The notes beneath the pieces were generated by a model. That model had not been told where the DNA came from, made no database searches, and was given only the letters and a program-made list of their open reading frames with translations. Positions 1-10,730 of a stretch of 64,000 nucleotides of DNA are shown in pieces (the first letter of the stretch is position 1; every line of letters begins with the position of its first letter). Where the stretch lies: positions 248,001 to 312,000 of the forward strand of contig NZ_AP020335.1 of NCBI RefSeq assembly GCF_013340845.1, given 5' to 3'. Source of the DNA: Hydrogenovibrio marinus. GTDB taxonomy: Bacteria; Pseudomonadota; Gammaproteobacteria; Thiomicrospirales; Thiomicrospiraceae. The translations under genes and the position numbers were made by a program.

Positions 1-260
1 TGAGTCGCCTAAAGACGGCAACGCGCTTTATTTATGGCAATATGCCGTTGGGGACTCATGCCGACCAACCTGTGTTGACGGTCAGTCAGGCTTATGACAT
101 TGCGGCCTATGTTGAGTCGTTGCCAAGACCAAAAAAGGCTGGCAGAGAGCATGACTTCCCGAATCCGAAGTTCCGTCCAGACGACTATCCGGTTCCTGCT
201 TATTTCAAAGGGAATAAAGCGGCGCTCGAAAAAGCGAAATATGGTCCTTACGACAAATAA
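1..260 (+). CDS. c-type cytochrome, C-terminal fragment (TsdA-like diheme family)
   Basis: The reading frame is open from the left edge to the TAA, so the 5' part lies outside the window. The visible C-terminus has NMPLG, a typical distal heme-ligand methionine motif, then a helix with AYDIAAYVESLPRP and a tail ending YGPYDK. This pattern is known from diheme c-type cytochromes related to thiosulfate dehydrogenase TsdA, which work in the periplasm. No CXXCH heme motif is inside the fragment, so family assignment rests on the C-terminal pattern only. A terminator follows directly. It could equally be another class I cytochrome c of sulfur metabolism. Confidence 0.6.
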   Translation, partial: SRLKTATRFIYGNMPLGTHADQPVLTVSQAYDIAAYVESLPRPKKAGREHDFPNPKFRPDDYPVPAYFKGNKAALEKAKYGPYDK

Positions 261-274
261 GGGAAGTCCAGAAA

Positions 275-305
275 CAAAAAAGCCCGCTTTATGCGGGCTT
301 TTTAT
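275..305. terminator. bidirectional rho-independent terminator
   Basis: A stem AAAAAGCCCGC / GCGGGCTTTTT with a TTTAT loop sits between the convergent cytochrome gene and typA. A-run and T-run on either side let it serve both directions. Confidence 0.85.
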
Positions 306-318
306 TGAGCAGGTAGTT

Positions 319-2142
319 TTATTCTTTAGAACGACCTGCTTTTTTACGTTCGTTTTCGGTCAATAGCTTTTTACGAATACGAATGCTTTCTGGAGTGACT
401 TCAACCAACTCATCATCATCGATAAACTCAAGCGCTTGTTCAAGAGAAAAGCGAATTGGCGGTGTTAGAACTTGTGCTTCGTCTGTACCTGATGCACGCA
501 TGTTGGTCAGCTGCTTCCCTTTTAGAGGGTTTACCGTTAGGTCGTTTGCGCGACTGTGCAGACCAATGATCATACCTTCATAAACCTCTTCACCATGACC
601 GATATACAGACGACCACGATCCTGTAGGTTGAATAGGGCAAAGGTTAATGCTTTACCTTGACCGATAGAGATCAACACACCATTGGTACGTTCACCCAAA
701 GTGCCTGCAAACTTAGGACCGTAATGAGAGAAGCTTGAGAAGATCAAACCGTTCCCTTGGGTTGCCGTCATAAACTCAGTACGGAAACCAATCAAACCAC
801 GTGAAGGGATGATGAAGTCGATACGCACGCGACCATGTCCATCTGGCACCATGTCTTGCATTTCAGCTTTACGTTGCCCTAGTTTTTCCATGATGGTGCC
901 TTGCGCGTCTTCAGGGACATCAACGGTTAGGTTCTCATAAGGTTCTTGTATTTCACCGTTAACTTCTTTGAAGATAACTTCAGGGCGTGAAATCCCCATC
1001 TCAAATCCTTCACGACGCATGGTTTCGATCAGTACGGACAAGTGAAGTTCACCACGACCAGAAACACGGAATTTATTCGCGTCTTCAGTATCTTCAACGC
1101 GCAACGCAACGTTGGTTAGCAGTTCTTTGTCTAGACGCTCGCGGATTTGGCGAGAAGTCAGTAACTTACCTTCTTGTCCTACGAACGGAGAATTGTTGAC
1201 TTGGAAAGTCATGCTAACAGTCGGTTCGTCAACCGTTAATGGCGGTAATGCTTCAACGGCATTAGGATCACAAAGTGTGTCTGAAATGTTCAGAGGATCC
1301 AAACCAGAGAATGCGATGATGTCACCAGCGTGAGCCTCATCTACATTGATACGCTCAAGGCCTAGGTAACCAAAGATTTCGCCCACTTTTCCATTACGTT
1401 TAGCACCGTTTTTATCGATAATCGAGAGGCTCATACCTGCTTTGACTGAGCCACGTTTGATACGTCCGGTTCCAATAATACCCTTATAGGTGTCGTAGTC
1501 CAGGGAAATACATTGCATTTGGAAAGGGCCTTCGAAATCGACATCAGGCGGGCTTACTTTTTCAACAATCGTTTCAAAAATAGGCGTCATATCCCCTTCG
1601 CGAACAGATTCATCATGTCCTGCAAAACCGTTCAATCCAGAAGCATAGATAACATCGAAATCCATCTGTTCATCTGTTGCACCTAGGCGGTCAAATAAAT
1701 CGAAAGTTTGATCCAGTACCCAGTCAGGGCGCGCACCTGGACGGTCAATTTTGTTGATGACTACAATCGGGTTAAGTCCTTGTTGTAGTGCTTTTTCGGT
1801 TACGAAACGCGTTTGAGGCATAGGCCCTTCAACCGCATCAACCAGCAGCAGTACAGAGTCAACCATCGACAAGATACGCTCAACTTCACCACCGAAGTCG
1901 GCATGGCCCGGGGTGTCTACGATGTTGATACGGTAGTCGTTCCAGTTGATCGCAGTGTTCTTTGAAAGAATGGTGATACCACGTTCTTTTTCCAGATCGT
2001 TCGAGTCCATGACGCGCTCACCCAGGTCTTTTCGAACATCGTCGAAAGTACCTGACTGCTTAAGTAACTGGTCGACAAGGGTTGTCTTACCATGGTCAAC
2101 GTGGGCGATAATCGCAATATTGCGGATATGATCTGCTTTCAT
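319..2142 (-). CDS. typA: ribosome-associated translational GTPase TypA/BipA
   Basis: This 607-residue protein has the full length of TypA/BipA. The GTPase domain is at the N-terminus: P-loop AHVDHGKT at residues 13-20, [14 protein letters not shown] (G3) and [10 protein letters not shown] (G4). EF-G-like domains follow, and the family C-terminal domain ends the protein. TypA binds the 70S ribosome and supports ribosome assembly and stress adaptation, including cold and nutrient stress in other bacteria. The gene is transcribed leftward and appears monocistronic: it shares a terminator with the convergent cytochrome gene, and the terminator of the pmpB-like gene lies upstream. The Shine-Dalgarno is weak. 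Confidence 0.96.
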   Translation of the reverse strand: MKADHIRNIAIIAHVDHGKTTLVDQLLKQSGTFDDVRKDLGERVMDSNDLEKERGITILSKNTAINWNDYRINIVDTPGHADFGGEVERILSMVDSVLLLVDAVEGPMPQTRFVTEKALQQGLNPIVVINKIDRPGARPDWVLDQTFDLFDRLGATDEQMDFDVIYASGLNGFAGHDESVREGDMTPIFETIVEKVSPPDVDFEGPFQMQCISLDYDTYKGIIGTGRIKRGSVKAGMSLSIIDKNGAKRNGKVGEIFGYLGLERINVDEAHAGDIIAFSGLDPLNISDTLCDPNAVEALPPLTVDEPTVSMTFQVNNSPFVGQEGKLLTSRQIRERLDKELLTNVALRVEDTEDANKFRVSGRGELHLSVLIETMRREGFEMGISRPEVIFKEVNGEIQEPYENLTVDVPEDAQGTIMEKLGQRKAEMQDMVPDGHGRVRIDFIIPSRGLIGFRTEFMTATQGNGLIFSSFSHYGPKFAGTLGERTNGVLISIGQGKALTFALFNLQDRGRLYIGHGEEVYEGMIIGLHSRANDLTVNPLKGKQLTNMRASGTDEAQVLTPPIRFSLEQALEFIDDDELVEVTPESIRIRKKLLTENERKKAGRSKE

Positions 2143-2233
2143 GAAGAACGCTCTCTGGAAAATTAAAAGAGCGTATTATACTGAAAAGCAGAACCGTTTT
2201 TTTTAATTGATTGAAATAATTGGTCTTTTAAAT

Positions 2234-2263
2234 AAAAAAGGCGACAAAAATGCCGCCTTTTTA
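2234..2263 (-). terminator. rho-independent terminator after the pmpB-like gene
   Basis: Inverted arms AAAAAGGCG and CGCCTTTTT surround an A-rich loop just past the stop of the leftward pmpB-like gene and before the typA start. Confidence 0.75.
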
Positions 2264-2275
2264 CGAAAAGTCGCT

Positions 2276-2830
2276 TCAGGAGTCGCAACTGTTATCTGGG
2301 CAATGAAGCTTGGCTTTGTTCTCGTCGTCCAAATTCAAGGCTTTATGACGGCGAGCCATCATCAAGTAAGTTTGTAACAGGCCGTATGCCATGGTGCCGA
2401 TGAGCAGCCCGATCAAAGCGAAAATCGCGCCGATTTTCCCTTCTCCGATCATTGCAGGGATTGTGCCCGGACAGGATGCGCTCATTCCCCAGCCGATACC
2501 GAAGAGCAGTGCGCCAACCATCAGACCTTTCTGGTAAGGCTTTTTGACGAAATCTACTTCATTTCCTGTAGCGATTGCGCGTACTTTGAGACGTTTCAAG
2601 ATCAGAACCCCAACCATCGCAACCGTTACCGCGGTGCCGATGACGATCATCAACTGGAAGTTTTCAAACAAAAACATTTTGGCATGAAAGTCATAGGTGG
2701 TCGCACCTGCATGGCTCATCAGAAGCCCAAAAATAATGCCTGTTAGCAGTCCGAAAAAGTTGTTTCGATAAACAAATACAAACGAAACCACATAGTTACG
2801 GATGCCATCTTTTACTGGTAATTCGTGCAT
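2276..2830 (-). CDS. YeeE/YedE family sulfur transporter, second half (PmpB-like)
   Basis: Integral membrane protein of 184 residues with about four hydrophobic segments. The conserved motif SASCPGTIPAMIGEG, with Cys120 at the membrane, marks the second half of the YeeE/YedE (DUF395) family; known members carry thiosulfate or other sulfur species past conserved cysteines. The tail CPDNSCDS holds two more cysteines. An upstream in-frame extension is possible, but AGGAGAG nine bases before the ATG at 2830 fixes this start. It lies 11 bases after the pmpA-like gene. The two together equal one full-length YeeE, as in split PmpA/PmpB pairs. Substrate is inferred, not shown. Confidence 0.85.
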   Translation of the reverse strand: MHELPVKDGIRNYVVSFVFVYRNNFFGLLTGIIFGLLMSHAGATTYDFHAKMFLFENFQLMIVIGTAVTVAMVGVLILKRLKVRAIATGNEVDFVKKPYQKGLMVGALLFGIGWGMSASCPGTIPAMIGEGKIGAIFALIGLLIGTMAYGLLQTYLMMARRHKALNLDDENKAKLHCPDNSCDS

Positions 2831-2841
2831 CGTATTCTCTC

Positions 2842-3330
2842 CTAGGTTCCGAACAGCAAACGTGTGGTAATAAAGGCGCTGACAAAGAAGATTGTGCCAG
2901 CTAAAAGGCTTGGAGGGTTCAGCATTGCACCACCCACAAGAGCATGCCCTGTTGTGCAGGCGCCTGCCAAGCGCGCGCCGAAGCCTAACAGTGCGCCACC
3001 TAGGATTAGCCAAATTGCTCTACCGGCATCGGTTTGAGGGAAGATGGTGTCATACATCCCCATGTCGAAAGAAAAATGCCAAGGCTCGGGTGAGGAAAGG
3101 GTGCTCAAAAAACCACCGAATGGAATGCCAATCAAAAACCACAGTCTTGAATTGTTCAGGTTGGAGTACTCACCAACACGGAAGTATTCAACCTTTTTGA
3201 AGATCAGTCCGCAGAAATTTCCGTACCCTGTTGAGCAACCGGCAGGCTTCCCCATGAGCCAGAAATGAAAGATAACAAATAGCCCGATTGCTAAACCAGC
3301 AATCCAAGGACTCCAAACCACGATTTCCAT
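2842..3330 (-). CDS. YeeE/YedE family sulfur transporter, first half (PmpA-like)
   Basis: Membrane protein of 162 residues. It carries the family motif AGACTTGHALVGGAML (Cys125), and two further cysteines near the first membrane segment (Cys32, Cys40). It pairs with the next gene, which supplies the second YeeE half-domain, so the two products probably form one sulfur-compound channel in the inner membrane. AAGG lies nine bases before the ATG. A secreted rhodanese gene upstream on the same strand supports a sulfur-handling role. The exact substrate (thiosulfate, persulfide, sulfite) cannot be read from sequence. Confidence 0.85.
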   Translation of the reverse strand: MEIVVWSPWIAGLAIGLFVIFHFWLMGKPAGCSTGYGNFCGLIFKKVEYFRVGEYSNLNNSRLWFLIGIPFGGFLSTLSSPEPWHFSFDMGMYDTIFPQTDAGRAIWLILGGALLGFGARLAGACTTGHALVGGAMLNPPSLLAGTIFFVSAFITTRLLFGT

Positions 3331-3483
3331 GCGTTTTTACCTTAAAAAAATCAACTAAGTGCTGCTATTTTATGGCTAGGTAAATCCATCTGCAAAATGA
3401 GGTTTTTTGCTTCGCCATAAGAAAATTTAATGGAATAAAATTATTATTTATTCGTATTAGAGTATTAGTATATTCTTAATAAT

Positions 3484-3511
3484 AAAAAAGGGAGCCATTG
3501 GCTCCCTTTTA
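3484..3511 (-). terminator. rho-independent terminator after the rhodanese gene
   Basis: Perfect stem GGGAGCC / GGCTCCC with a three-base loop, A-run before and TTTT after, 18 bases beyond the stop of the leftward rhodanese gene. It separates this gene from the pmpAB-like pair, so the two are probably separate units. Confidence 0.85.
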
Positions 3512-3528
3512 AACGCAGTGATCTTGAA

Positions 3529-4104
3529 TTATTGTAGGTCAAGAACGTCTTTGTTTAGTTTTTGCGTGAATGGTAGGTTGTCGTTCATCCAGCCTACTTT
3601 GTTACGCTTACCATGGTCAGCTTTGTTTGGACCACCTTGGAAACCACCAACTAGTGTATAAGCATGAGTGTAACCCGCTTTAGCCATCATGTTTGCAGCA
3701 ACAGCTGAACGGTCACCAGAGCGGCACATGAAGATGATTGTTCCATCTTTACCAAGACCGTGCGTTTTAGCCAAAGCTTCAACGTCTTTTACAAAGTTTT
3801 TGTTTTTAACCGTCGCGAAACGTTTTTTCTTAGCGTCATATTTTGAGAAATCGCGATAAACAAGAGGGATGTTTTTGTCGATATCAGTTGGTACACCAAC
3901 GAATTCTAGTTCTGCAGGTGTTCTAACGTCGATGAAAAGAACCTTTTCACCACCTTTCTTTTTCATTTCATATGCTTCATGTGGAGATGCATATAGGCCA
4001 AGAGTTGTTTGTTTCTTCTTGCTTGATGGCGTTGGAGCCGCAAAAGCAGAAACAGAAGATAAAGCGAAAGTTACTGCTGCGAAGGTAAGTAATAGTTTTT
4101 TCAT
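3529..4104 (-). CDS. exported rhodanese-like sulfurtransferase
   Basis: 191 residues. A signal peptide (KK, then LLLTFAAVTFALSSVSAFA) directs it to the periplasm. One rhodanese domain follows, with FIDVRTPAELEF and the active-site loop CRSGDRS (Cys127), so the catalytic cysteine is intact. Rhodaneses move sulfane sulfur between donors such as thiosulfate or persulfides and acceptors. Two ATGs occur six bases apart; AAGGA is properly spaced only from the inner one, so I start there. It lies beside the PmpAB-like transporter genes but behind its own terminator. A link to sulfur oxidation is inference. Confidence 0.88.
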   Translation of the reverse strand: MKKLLLTFAAVTFALSSVSAFAAPTPSSKKKQTTLGLYASPHEAYEMKKKGGEKVLFIDVRTPAELEFVGVPTDIDKNIPLVYRDFSKYDAKKKRFATVKNKNFVKDVEALAKTHGLGKDGTIIFMCRSGDRSAVAANMMAKAGYTHAYTLVGGFQGGPNKADHGKRNKVGWMNDNLPFTQKLNKDVLDLQ

Positions 4105-4273
4105 TATCATATCCTTAGATAACTATTTTTATAGTAAAGTTCATGACTCGAATGTCCGAGAACATAAGCATAGTAGCAACTCTTAAAATTAAGCGCTAAG
4201 AAATTTTTTTTTGCACTTATAAAAGCGTTTGATAGTTGTGATGGGGATTAGGGTTTGCTAGTTCGCGACAGGG

Positions 4274-5722
4274 TTAATCTGAGACAACTTTATTCTTTCC
4301 ACCTTTTTTGGCGGCATACATCGCATCGTCAAGACGGTGGAAAATACTGTCTTGCGTATCACTTTTCTTGCAGGTGGTGACACCGATACTGACGGTAATC
4401 GGTTTGCCGCCAAGTTCATTGAGGACAGGGTCAAGTTCGATTTTCGTGCATAGTTTCTCCGCTATTGCACTAGCTTCATTTAAGGACGTGTCGTTTAGCG
4501 CGATGATAAACTCTTCGCCACCCCAACGAGCAATCAGGTTACTATCGCCAAAGTTGGAAAGCAGAATCTGTCCGATTCTAGCCAGCACGTTATCGCCCAC
4601 TTGATGCCCAAGTTCATCGTTGATTTTCTTGAAGTCATCGACATCAAAAAATATCAGGCTAAGCGCATGATGATTGTGCCTTTGGTATTGAGGGAGCAAG
4701 CTATCAAAGTACTCATTGAATGAACGGCGATTTTTCAATTTCGTTACCGGGTCATTGTGAGCGAAATACTCCAATTTACTGTTGTAGCGGCGCACAATGG
4801 CAAGTACAAATAAGGTAACAATCAGTGTGATGACCAAAGAGATTGATAAGTTCAAATAGAAAGTACGGCGTACCTGCTTGGTGAAATCATCCAACTTTGC
4901 TTGCACAATCAAGTACGAGTCCAATTCGGGAATATATTGGGTGTTCAATAAAAAGCGCTGACCTTTGTTGGAATACTCCAGCACTTTTTTGGATTTGGAG
5001 AATATCTGGTTTTTGATGTGATCCAGGTTAGGGATGTCCGAGATATTCTTCAGCTTGTTGACTTCACGCTCACGCAAAATCACCTTCCCGGTCTTGTTGA
5101 TGAAGAATACGGTGAACTGATATTGGGTACGGAAGCGTTTCAAAATATCGTCAATATAAGACATTCTCATGCCTATTCCGGTCGCACCAAGCAGTCGGCC
5201 ATCTGAGCCGGTAATCTTGTGGTTGATGAACATGATCATGCTGTTGCTGAACTTGTCGTTGTAGTCCAGATTGATCTCATGACCTTGTTTCTCGTTTTTA
5301 AATCGGAAATACCATTGGTTGTCCGGTTTATCCGGGTTCAACTTTTCTACAAACCCTTTTTGCGAGTAATAGCGGAGCGTGTCTTCAGAAACCAAAAACG
5401 TGAGGAACATGCCATATTTCTTCTGGATGGTTTCCAGATAGTTTTTGATTTTTGTGGTGTCGTCTTCATCATGCAATAACCAGTGTTGCACAAAGGTGTC
5501 ATGCGCCATGATCGATGAAATCAGGTTAGGCTGAACAATGTTGCGTTGAATTTCAGTTGAAATGTTGTCGACAGACAGGGGAAGAGAACGGGTTTTCAGC
5601 TCTTTTTGTTTAGCGTTAAGCGAAACAGAAAAGTTAATCAGAGATATTGAAATCGATAAAAATACCAGCAATAACGAGATTGCAGCAACAATTTTAATAT
5701 TGGAATCGACTTTCACAGCCAA
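4274..5722 (-). CDS. membrane-bound diguanylate cyclase with periplasmic sensor
   Basis: About 482 residues. An N-terminal membrane helix (IVAAISLLLVFLSISISL), a periplasmic Cache-like sensor of about 250 residues, a second helix (SLVITLIVTLFVLAIV), and a C-terminal GGDEF domain. The active-site motif is RWGGEEF, so it should make c-di-GMP from two GTP. No ATG fits the N-terminus. I chose TTG at 5722, six bases after AAGG; GTG at 5716 is an alternative, and a TTG further out at 5794 would add residues before the first helix. It is a single gene lying just after metH on the same strand. The sensed ligand is unknown. Confidence 0.88.
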   Translation of the reverse strand: MAVKVDSNIKIVAAISLLLVFLSISISLINFSVSLNAKQKELKTRSLPLSVDNISTEIQRNIVQPNLISSIMAHDTFVQHWLLHDEDDTTKIKNYLETIQKKYGMFLTFLVSEDTLRYYSQKGFVEKLNPDKPDNQWYFRFKNEKQGHEINLDYNDKFSNSMIMFINHKITGSDGRLLGATGIGMRMSYIDDILKRFRTQYQFTVFFINKTGKVILREREVNKLKNISDIPNLDHIKNQIFSKSKKVLEYSNKGQRFLLNTQYIPELDSYLIVQAKLDDFTKQVRRTFYLNLSISLVITLIVTLFVLAIVRRYNSKLEYFAHNDPVTKLKNRRSFNEYFDSLLPQYQRHNHHALSLIFFDVDDFKKINDELGHQVGDNVLARIGQILLSNFGDSNLIARWGGEEFIIALNDTSLNEASAIAEKLCTKIELDPVLNELGGKPITVSIGVTTCKKSDTQDSIFHRLDDAMYAAKKGGKNKVVSD

Positions 5723-5818
5723 ATGAAACCTTGGTTCGTTGATTAGAAAAAAACTTTCACAATTATAGCCAAATAACCTCCTCAAAGACCTCAAAAATCA
5801 TAGGGAGATTTTGGGGAA

Positions 5819-8800
5819 TTAATTGGCGAAGTCTTCCGGGTCGTAACCCAAGTTCGGCGCCAGCCAGGTTTCAGCTTTTTCAATGCTCCAGCCTTTACGC
5901 TGTGCATAGTCTTCGACTTGATCGCGACCCAACGAACCAACACCAAAATAGCTCGATTCAGGGTGTGCAAAGTAAGTTCCCGAAACCGCCGCAGTTGGCG
6001 TCATGGCAAAATTTTCGGTAATCTCTAAGCCGATTTTGGCATCAGGTTGCAGGATTTCCCAAATGGTGCCTTTTTCAGTATGGTCTGGGCAAGCAGGATA
6101 GCCAGCAGCTGGACGAATACCTTGGTAACGCTCTTTGATCAAATCTTCGTTATCCAGGTTCTCATCTGAGGCATACCCCCAGTCTTCTTTACGGACGATT
6201 TCGTGTAGCTTCTCTGCAAAGGCTTCGGCAAAACGGTCGGCAAGCGCTTTCAGCATGATGGCGTTATAGTCATCGTGGGCTTTTTCAAAACGCTCGACAT
6301 GCTCGTCGATACCGATGCCTGCTGTCACCGCAAACAAACCGACATAGTCAGCAACGCCACTTTCTTTTGGCGCAACGAAATCAGATAGACAGCCGTTGGC
6401 ACCACCACGCTTTTTCTCTGCCTGTTGGCGAAGGTGGTGCAGTTTATGCGCCACTTCACTGCGGGTTTCATCGGTATAGATTTCAATGTCGTCACCTACG
6501 CGGTTGGCAGGGAAGAAACCATAGACGGCTTTTGCGGTCAGCCATTTTTCATCCAGAATTTTTTGTAGCATGGCTTGTGCATCGGCAAAGAGTTTCTTCG
6601 CTTCTTCACCGACGACCTTGTCCTCAAGAATGCGAGGGTACAAGCCGTGTAATTCCCAAGATTGGAAGAAAGGCGACCAGTCGAAACGCTCGACCAGTTT
6701 TTCCAATGGATAATCTTCCAGGACTTTGGTGCCGAGGAAACTCGGTTTGCCCGGCGTGTAGTCTTGCCATGCATCTGTAGTAAGTGATGGGTTTTCACGT
6801 GCCTTGTTGATTGGAATGCGCTTGACCTGCTTGGCACGTGCTTTACGTTCTTCACGCACCTGCTCGTATTCGGCGCGGATTTTTGTTGCGAAGTCGACTT
6901 TTAAATCCGGAGAAATCAAGCTTTGTGCAACACCGACGGCACGAGAGGCGTCTTTGACGTAAACCACCGGATGTTCATATTGTGGTTCAATTTTTACCGC
7001 AGTATGCGCTTTGGAAGTGGTGGCGCCACCAATCAACAGAGGTAGGTTCATGCCGCGCTCTTTCATCAGCTTGGCGACATTGACCATCTCTTCCAAAGAA
7101 GGGGTAATCAAACCGGATAGACCAATGACATTCGCGCCTTGTTCAGTGGCGGTATCAAGAATCTTTTCCGCAGGCACCATCACGCCAAGATCAATGACCT
7201 CGAAGTTATTACATTGCAGTACCACGCCGACGATGTTCTTACCAATATCATGTACGTCACCTTTAACGGTCGCCATGACGATTTTGCCTTGCACCTGGCC
7301 TTCGGATTTTTCTGCTTCCAGGAATGGGTCAAGATAGGCTACGGCGCGTTTCATGACGCGCGCGGATTTAACCACTTGTGGCAGGAACATTTTCCCGGAT
7401 CCGAACAGGTCGCCGACCACGTTCATGCCGTCCATCAATGGACCTTCAATGACATTAATCGGCGCACCAAGTTTGAGGCGAGCTTCTTCGGTATCATCTT
7501 CGATATAGTCGGTGATGCCTTTCACCAAGGCATATTCCAAACGTTTTTCGATAGGGTTTTCACGCCATGATAAATCGGCAACTTTGCTCGCTGCCGAACC
7601 ATCGCCACGGAATTCTTCGGCCACTTCCAGTAGGCGTTCTCCGGCTTCCGGGTCTTTGTTGAGGATGACGTCTTCTACCGCCAAACGCAGTTTTTCCGGT
7701 AGGTCGTCATAAATCGCCATTTGCCCAGCATTCACAATCCCCATGTCCATGCCTTCTTTGATGGCGTAGTAAAGGAATACCGAGTGAATCGCTTCACGAA
7801 CCGGGTTGTTACCACGGAAGGAAAAGGACACGTTGGACACCCCACCGGACACTTTTGCGTGTGGTAGGTTTTGTTTAATCCAAGTCACGGCATTGATGAA
7901 ATCTAAACCGTAGTTATTGTGTTCTTCAATCCCGGTGGCGACGGCGAAAATGTTCGGGTCGAAAATAATGTCTTGCGGCAGGAAACCGACTTTCTCAGTC
8001 AGCACTTTGTATGAGCGAGAACAGATTTCTATTTTGCGCTCCAGCGTGTCTGCCTGACCAACTTCGTCGAATGCCATGACGATGGCTGCTGCACCATATT
8101 TTTTCACCAGTCTGGCTTGTTCAATGAACTTTTCTTCGCCTTCTTTCAAGGAAATAGAGTTGACGATGCCTTTGCCTTGAATGCACTTCAAGCCGGCTTC
8201 AATGACTTCCCATTTGGAAGAGTCGATCATAATCGGTACGCGGGACGCTTCCGGCTCGGAGGCCAGCAGGTTTAAGAAGCGGGTCATACAAGCTTTGGCG
8301 TCCAACATGCCTTCGTCCATGTTGACGTCGATAATCTGTGCGCCTTCTTCTACCTGTTTAACGGCGATTTCAATCGCTTCGTCGTAGTTGTCTTCGATAA
8401 TCAGGCGTTTGAATTTTGCAGAACCGGTGACGTTGTTACGCTCTCCGACGTTGACGAACAGTGAACTTTCGTCAATATTTAGCGGCTCGAGGCCAGACAA
8501 GCGACACGCTGCTTTCACTTCAGGCAGTTGACGGCGAGGATGTTTCTGCGCGACTTCCGCCATGGCAGCAACGTGATCCGGCGTAGTACCGCAACAGCCA
8601 CCGATAATGTTGATCCAGCCTTTTTCTGCCCAAACATTGATTTCAGCCGCCATTTGTTCCGGGGTTTCATCATATTCGCCAAACTCGTTCGGCAGACCGG
8701 CATTCGGGTGGATAGACACATAGCTTTCGCAAACTCGGCTCAATTCTTCGACATATGGGCGAAGTTCTTCTGGCCCCAAGGCACAGTTCAGACCAACCGA

Positions 8801-9529
8801 TAATGGTTCGGCATGCGCGACCGCATTATAAAACGCTTCGGTGGTTTGACCGGAAAGCGTACGACCAGAAGCGTCGGTAATGGTGCCGGACAACATGATC
8901 GGTACTTCATAACCGACTTCGTCTTCCACTTCTTTGACGGCGAAAATCGCGGCTTTGGCATTCAGTGTGTCGAAGATGGTTTCAATCAGGATGGTGTCGA
9001 CGCCGCCTTCAAGCAAAGCGTGAGTTGCCTGCTTGTAGGCTCCGACAAGTTCATCAAAAGACGTGTTGCGGAAGCCCGGATCATTGACGTCAGGTGAAAT
9101 CGATGCAGTACGGTTTGTTGGCCCAAGCACCCCGGCAACGAAACGCGGTTTACCATCTTCCTGTTCGGCGATGTCGCAGGCTTCTCGCGCCACTTTGGCG
9201 GCAGCTAGGTTTAGCTCGGAGACGTAATCCTGCATGTCGTAATCGGCCTGTGCGATGGTGGTGCCGTTGAAGGAGTTGGTCTCGATGATGTCGACGCCAT
9301 TGCGCAAAAACTGTAGATGAATATCGCGAATAACTTCCGGTTGGGTCATCACAAGGATGTCGTTGTTGCCTTTGATATCCATGTGGTAGTCGGCAAAGCG
9401 CGTTCCGCGAAACTCCTCTTCGGTTAACTCCAGGCCTTGGATCATTGTTCCCATTGCGCCATCAAGCACCACGACGCGTTCGTTAAGTAGAGTTTTGAGG
9501 AGGTTAAGTCTGTCTGTTCTTGTTGTCAT
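5819..9529 (-). CDS. metH: cobalamin-dependent methionine synthase
   Basis: Full-length 1236-residue MetH. In order: homocysteine-binding barrel with zinc ligands Cys249, Cys312 and Cys313 ([10 protein letters not shown]); pterin-binding domain ([15 protein letters not shown]); B12 cap; cobalamin domain with the base-off motif [11 protein letters not shown], whose His ligates cobalt; and the C-terminal AdoMet reactivation domain (PASSYFGVG-like [10 protein letters not shown]). It transfers the methyl group of 5-methyltetrahydrofolate to homocysteine. The gene stands alone, divergent from the AEC permease. I see no cobalamin riboswitch in the upstream gap. Confidence 0.98.
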   Translation of the reverse strand: MTTRTDRLNLLKTLLNERVVVLDGAMGTMIQGLELTEEEFRGTRFADYHMDIKGNNDILVMTQPEVIRDIHLQFLRNGVDIIETNSFNGTTIAQADYDMQDYVSELNLAAAKVAREACDIAEQEDGKPRFVAGVLGPTNRTASISPDVNDPGFRNTSFDELVGAYKQATHALLEGGVDTILIETIFDTLNAKAAIFAVKEVEDEVGYEVPIMLSGTITDASGRTLSGQTTEAFYNAVAHAEPLSVGLNCALGPEELRPYVEELSRVCESYVSIHPNAGLPNEFGEYDETPEQMAAEINVWAEKGWINIIGGCCGTTPDHVAAMAEVAQKHPRRQLPEVKAACRLSGLEPLNIDESSLFVNVGERNNVTGSAKFKRLIIEDNYDEAIEIAVKQVEEGAQIIDVNMDEGMLDAKACMTRFLNLLASEPEASRVPIMIDSSKWEVIEAGLKCIQGKGIVNSISLKEGEEKFIEQARLVKKYGAAAIVMAFDEVGQADTLERKIEICSRSYKVLTEKVGFLPQDIIFDPNIFAVATGIEEHNNYGLDFINAVTWIKQNLPHAKVSGGVSNVSFSFRGNNPVREAIHSVFLYYAIKEGMDMGIVNAGQMAIYDDLPEKLRLAVEDVILNKDPEAGERLLEVAEEFRGDGSAASKVADLSWRENPIEKRLEYALVKGITDYIEDDTEEARLKLGAPINVIEGPLMDGMNVVGDLFGSGKMFLPQVVKSARVMKRAVAYLDPFLEAEKSEGQVQGKIVMATVKGDVHDIGKNIVGVVLQCNNFEVIDLGVMVPAEKILDTATEQGANVIGLSGLITPSLEEMVNVAKLMKERGMNLPLLIGGATTSKAHTAVKIEPQYEHPVVYVKDASRAVGVAQSLISPDLKVDFATKIRAEYEQVREERKARAKQVKRIPINKARENPSLTTDAWQDYTPGKPSFLGTKVLEDYPLEKLVERFDWSPFFQSWELHGLYPRILEDKVVGEEAKKLFADAQAMLQKILDEKWLTAKAVYGFFPANRVGDDIEIYTDETRSEVAHKLHHLRQQAEKKRGGANGCLSDFVAPKESGVADYVGLFAVTAGIGIDEHVERFEKAHDDYNAIMLKALADRFAEAFAEKLHEIVRKEDWGYASDENLDNEDLIKERYQGIRPAAGYPACPDHTEKGTIWEILQPDAKIGLEITENFAMTPTAAVSGTYFAHPESSYFGVGSLGRDQVEDYAQRKGWSIEKAETWLAPNLGYDPEDFAN

Positions 9530-9635
9530 TGCCGGTTATTCAATTCAGTCATCGATAAACCGCGTATTTTACCCGAATAGCCGATGAGTTCCTAATCTTG
9601 CTTACTTGTTGGTATGTTTGCTCAAGATAATTGAT

Positions 9636-9654
9636 AAAATCTGCCAGGTTGGGG
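9636..9654 (+). repeat. dispersed 19-bp repeat, copy 1 (exact)
   Basis: Exact match to AAAATCTGCCAGGTTGGGG with one more G after it. It lies in the 236-bp gap between the divergent metH and AEC permease genes. Confidence 0.8.
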
Positions 9655-9765
9655 GTTGGCTTAATCGGACGATTGGCGTTTGCTGTCGCGCCTTGCATTG
9701 CGTGATTTTGCGTTGCGTGCTAACTTGTTTCTCTCTAATCTGTTTCTGAATGTAAATCTATTTCC

Positions 9766-10728
9766 ATGCTTGGCACTTTTTCTATTCTATTACCTATTTT
9801 CGGCCTGATTATTGCCGGATTTTTGAGTCGCAAAACCAAGGTTTTGGGGGCGACCGCTGCCAGTGAACTCAACCGTTTCGTTGTTTGGCTGGCACTCCCG
9901 GCATTGTTGTTCGACATCATGGCGAACAGCCATTGGTCTGAGCTGTATCTGCCGAACTTCATCAGTGTTTACCTGATTGGTTCGGTGATGACTTTTTTAC
10001 TGGTGCTTGTATGGCGACTTAAGCAGGGACGTCCCTTGGCGGATGCGAGTATCGATAGTGTGTCGGCGGCCTATTCCAATGCGGCGTATGTCGGTTTTCC
10101 TCTGTTGTTTTTGGTGTTCGGTGCAGCTGGGCAAGTGCCGACGACCATCGCCAGTATCATTGTCGTAAGTGTTGTTTTCGCAATGGCGATAATTTTGATT
10201 GAGGTAGGACTTCAGGCAGAAGTCGCCTTGCATATTAAAGCGAAAAACGTCCTTAAAGCGGTGTTCCTCAATCCGTTGATTTTGTCTCCAATCGCCGGGG
10301 TTGCGGTGGCGGCTATGTCTATCCATTTGCCACAAGGTGTGGAAACTTTTTTGAAACTTTTGGGCAGTGCGGCGAGTCCTGTAGCACTGGTGAGTTTAGG
10401 GTTGTTTTTGGCGGACGCCATGGTAGCTCAATCGACGGCTGCAAAAAATCATGGTGGTAGTTCTTCGAGTAAAACGGCTTGGACGCTAACGTTTATTAAG
10501 CTGATTATCCAACCGCTATTGGTGGCTTGGCTGGCGCTTTATGTGTTTGACATGAATCACGAATTGGCAATGATGGCGATTCTCCTGGCGGCTTTGCCGA
10601 CAGGCACCGGGCCTTTTATGTTGGCAGAGTATTACCGGCGTGAAGCGGTGGTGACCGCGCAAACCGTGCTGTTTTCTACGGCGGTTTCCTTGCTGACTTT
10701 ATCGGTCCTACTAGCGTTTATCAAATAG
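9766..10728 (+). CDS. AEC (auxin efflux carrier) family permease
   Basis: 320-residue polytopic protein with about ten hydrophobic segments. N-terminal ILLPIFGLIIAGFLSRK and the helix-break motifs NAAYVGFPLL and LPTGTGPFMLAEYY are characteristic of the AEC/bile-acid-arsenite-riboflavin transporter superfamily. Bacterial members carry organic acids such as malate or malonate, or unknown solutes; the substrate is not predictable here. A glycine/serine-rich insert (HGGSSSSK) lies in the central cytoplasmic loop. Its stop is only two bases from the stop of the convergent next gene, with no visible terminator. Confidence 0.88.
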   Translation: MLGTFSILLPIFGLIIAGFLSRKTKVLGATAASELNRFVVWLALPALLFDIMANSHWSELYLPNFISVYLIGSVMTFLLVLVWRLKQGRPLADASIDSVSAAYSNAAYVGFPLLFLVFGAAGQVPTTIASIIVVSVVFAMAIILIEVGLQAEVALHIKAKNVLKAVFLNPLILSPIAGVAVAAMSIHLPQGVETFLKLLGSAASPVALVSLGLFLADAMVAQSTAAKNHGGSSSSKTAWTLTFIKLIIQPLLVAWLALYVFDMNHELAMMAILLAALPTGTGPFMLAEYYRREAVVTAQTVLFSTAVSLLTLSVLLAFIK

Positions 10729-10730
10729 CG

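Noticed and set aside
2831-3013. Longer N-terminus for the PmpB-like protein
   Set aside because: It would overlap most of the pmpA-like coding end in another frame, and a strong ribosome site marks the inner ATG.
9530-9765. Possible cobalamin riboswitch upstream of metH
   Set aside because: No B12-box-like sequence or extended set of paired arms could be found; only the dispersed repeat is there.
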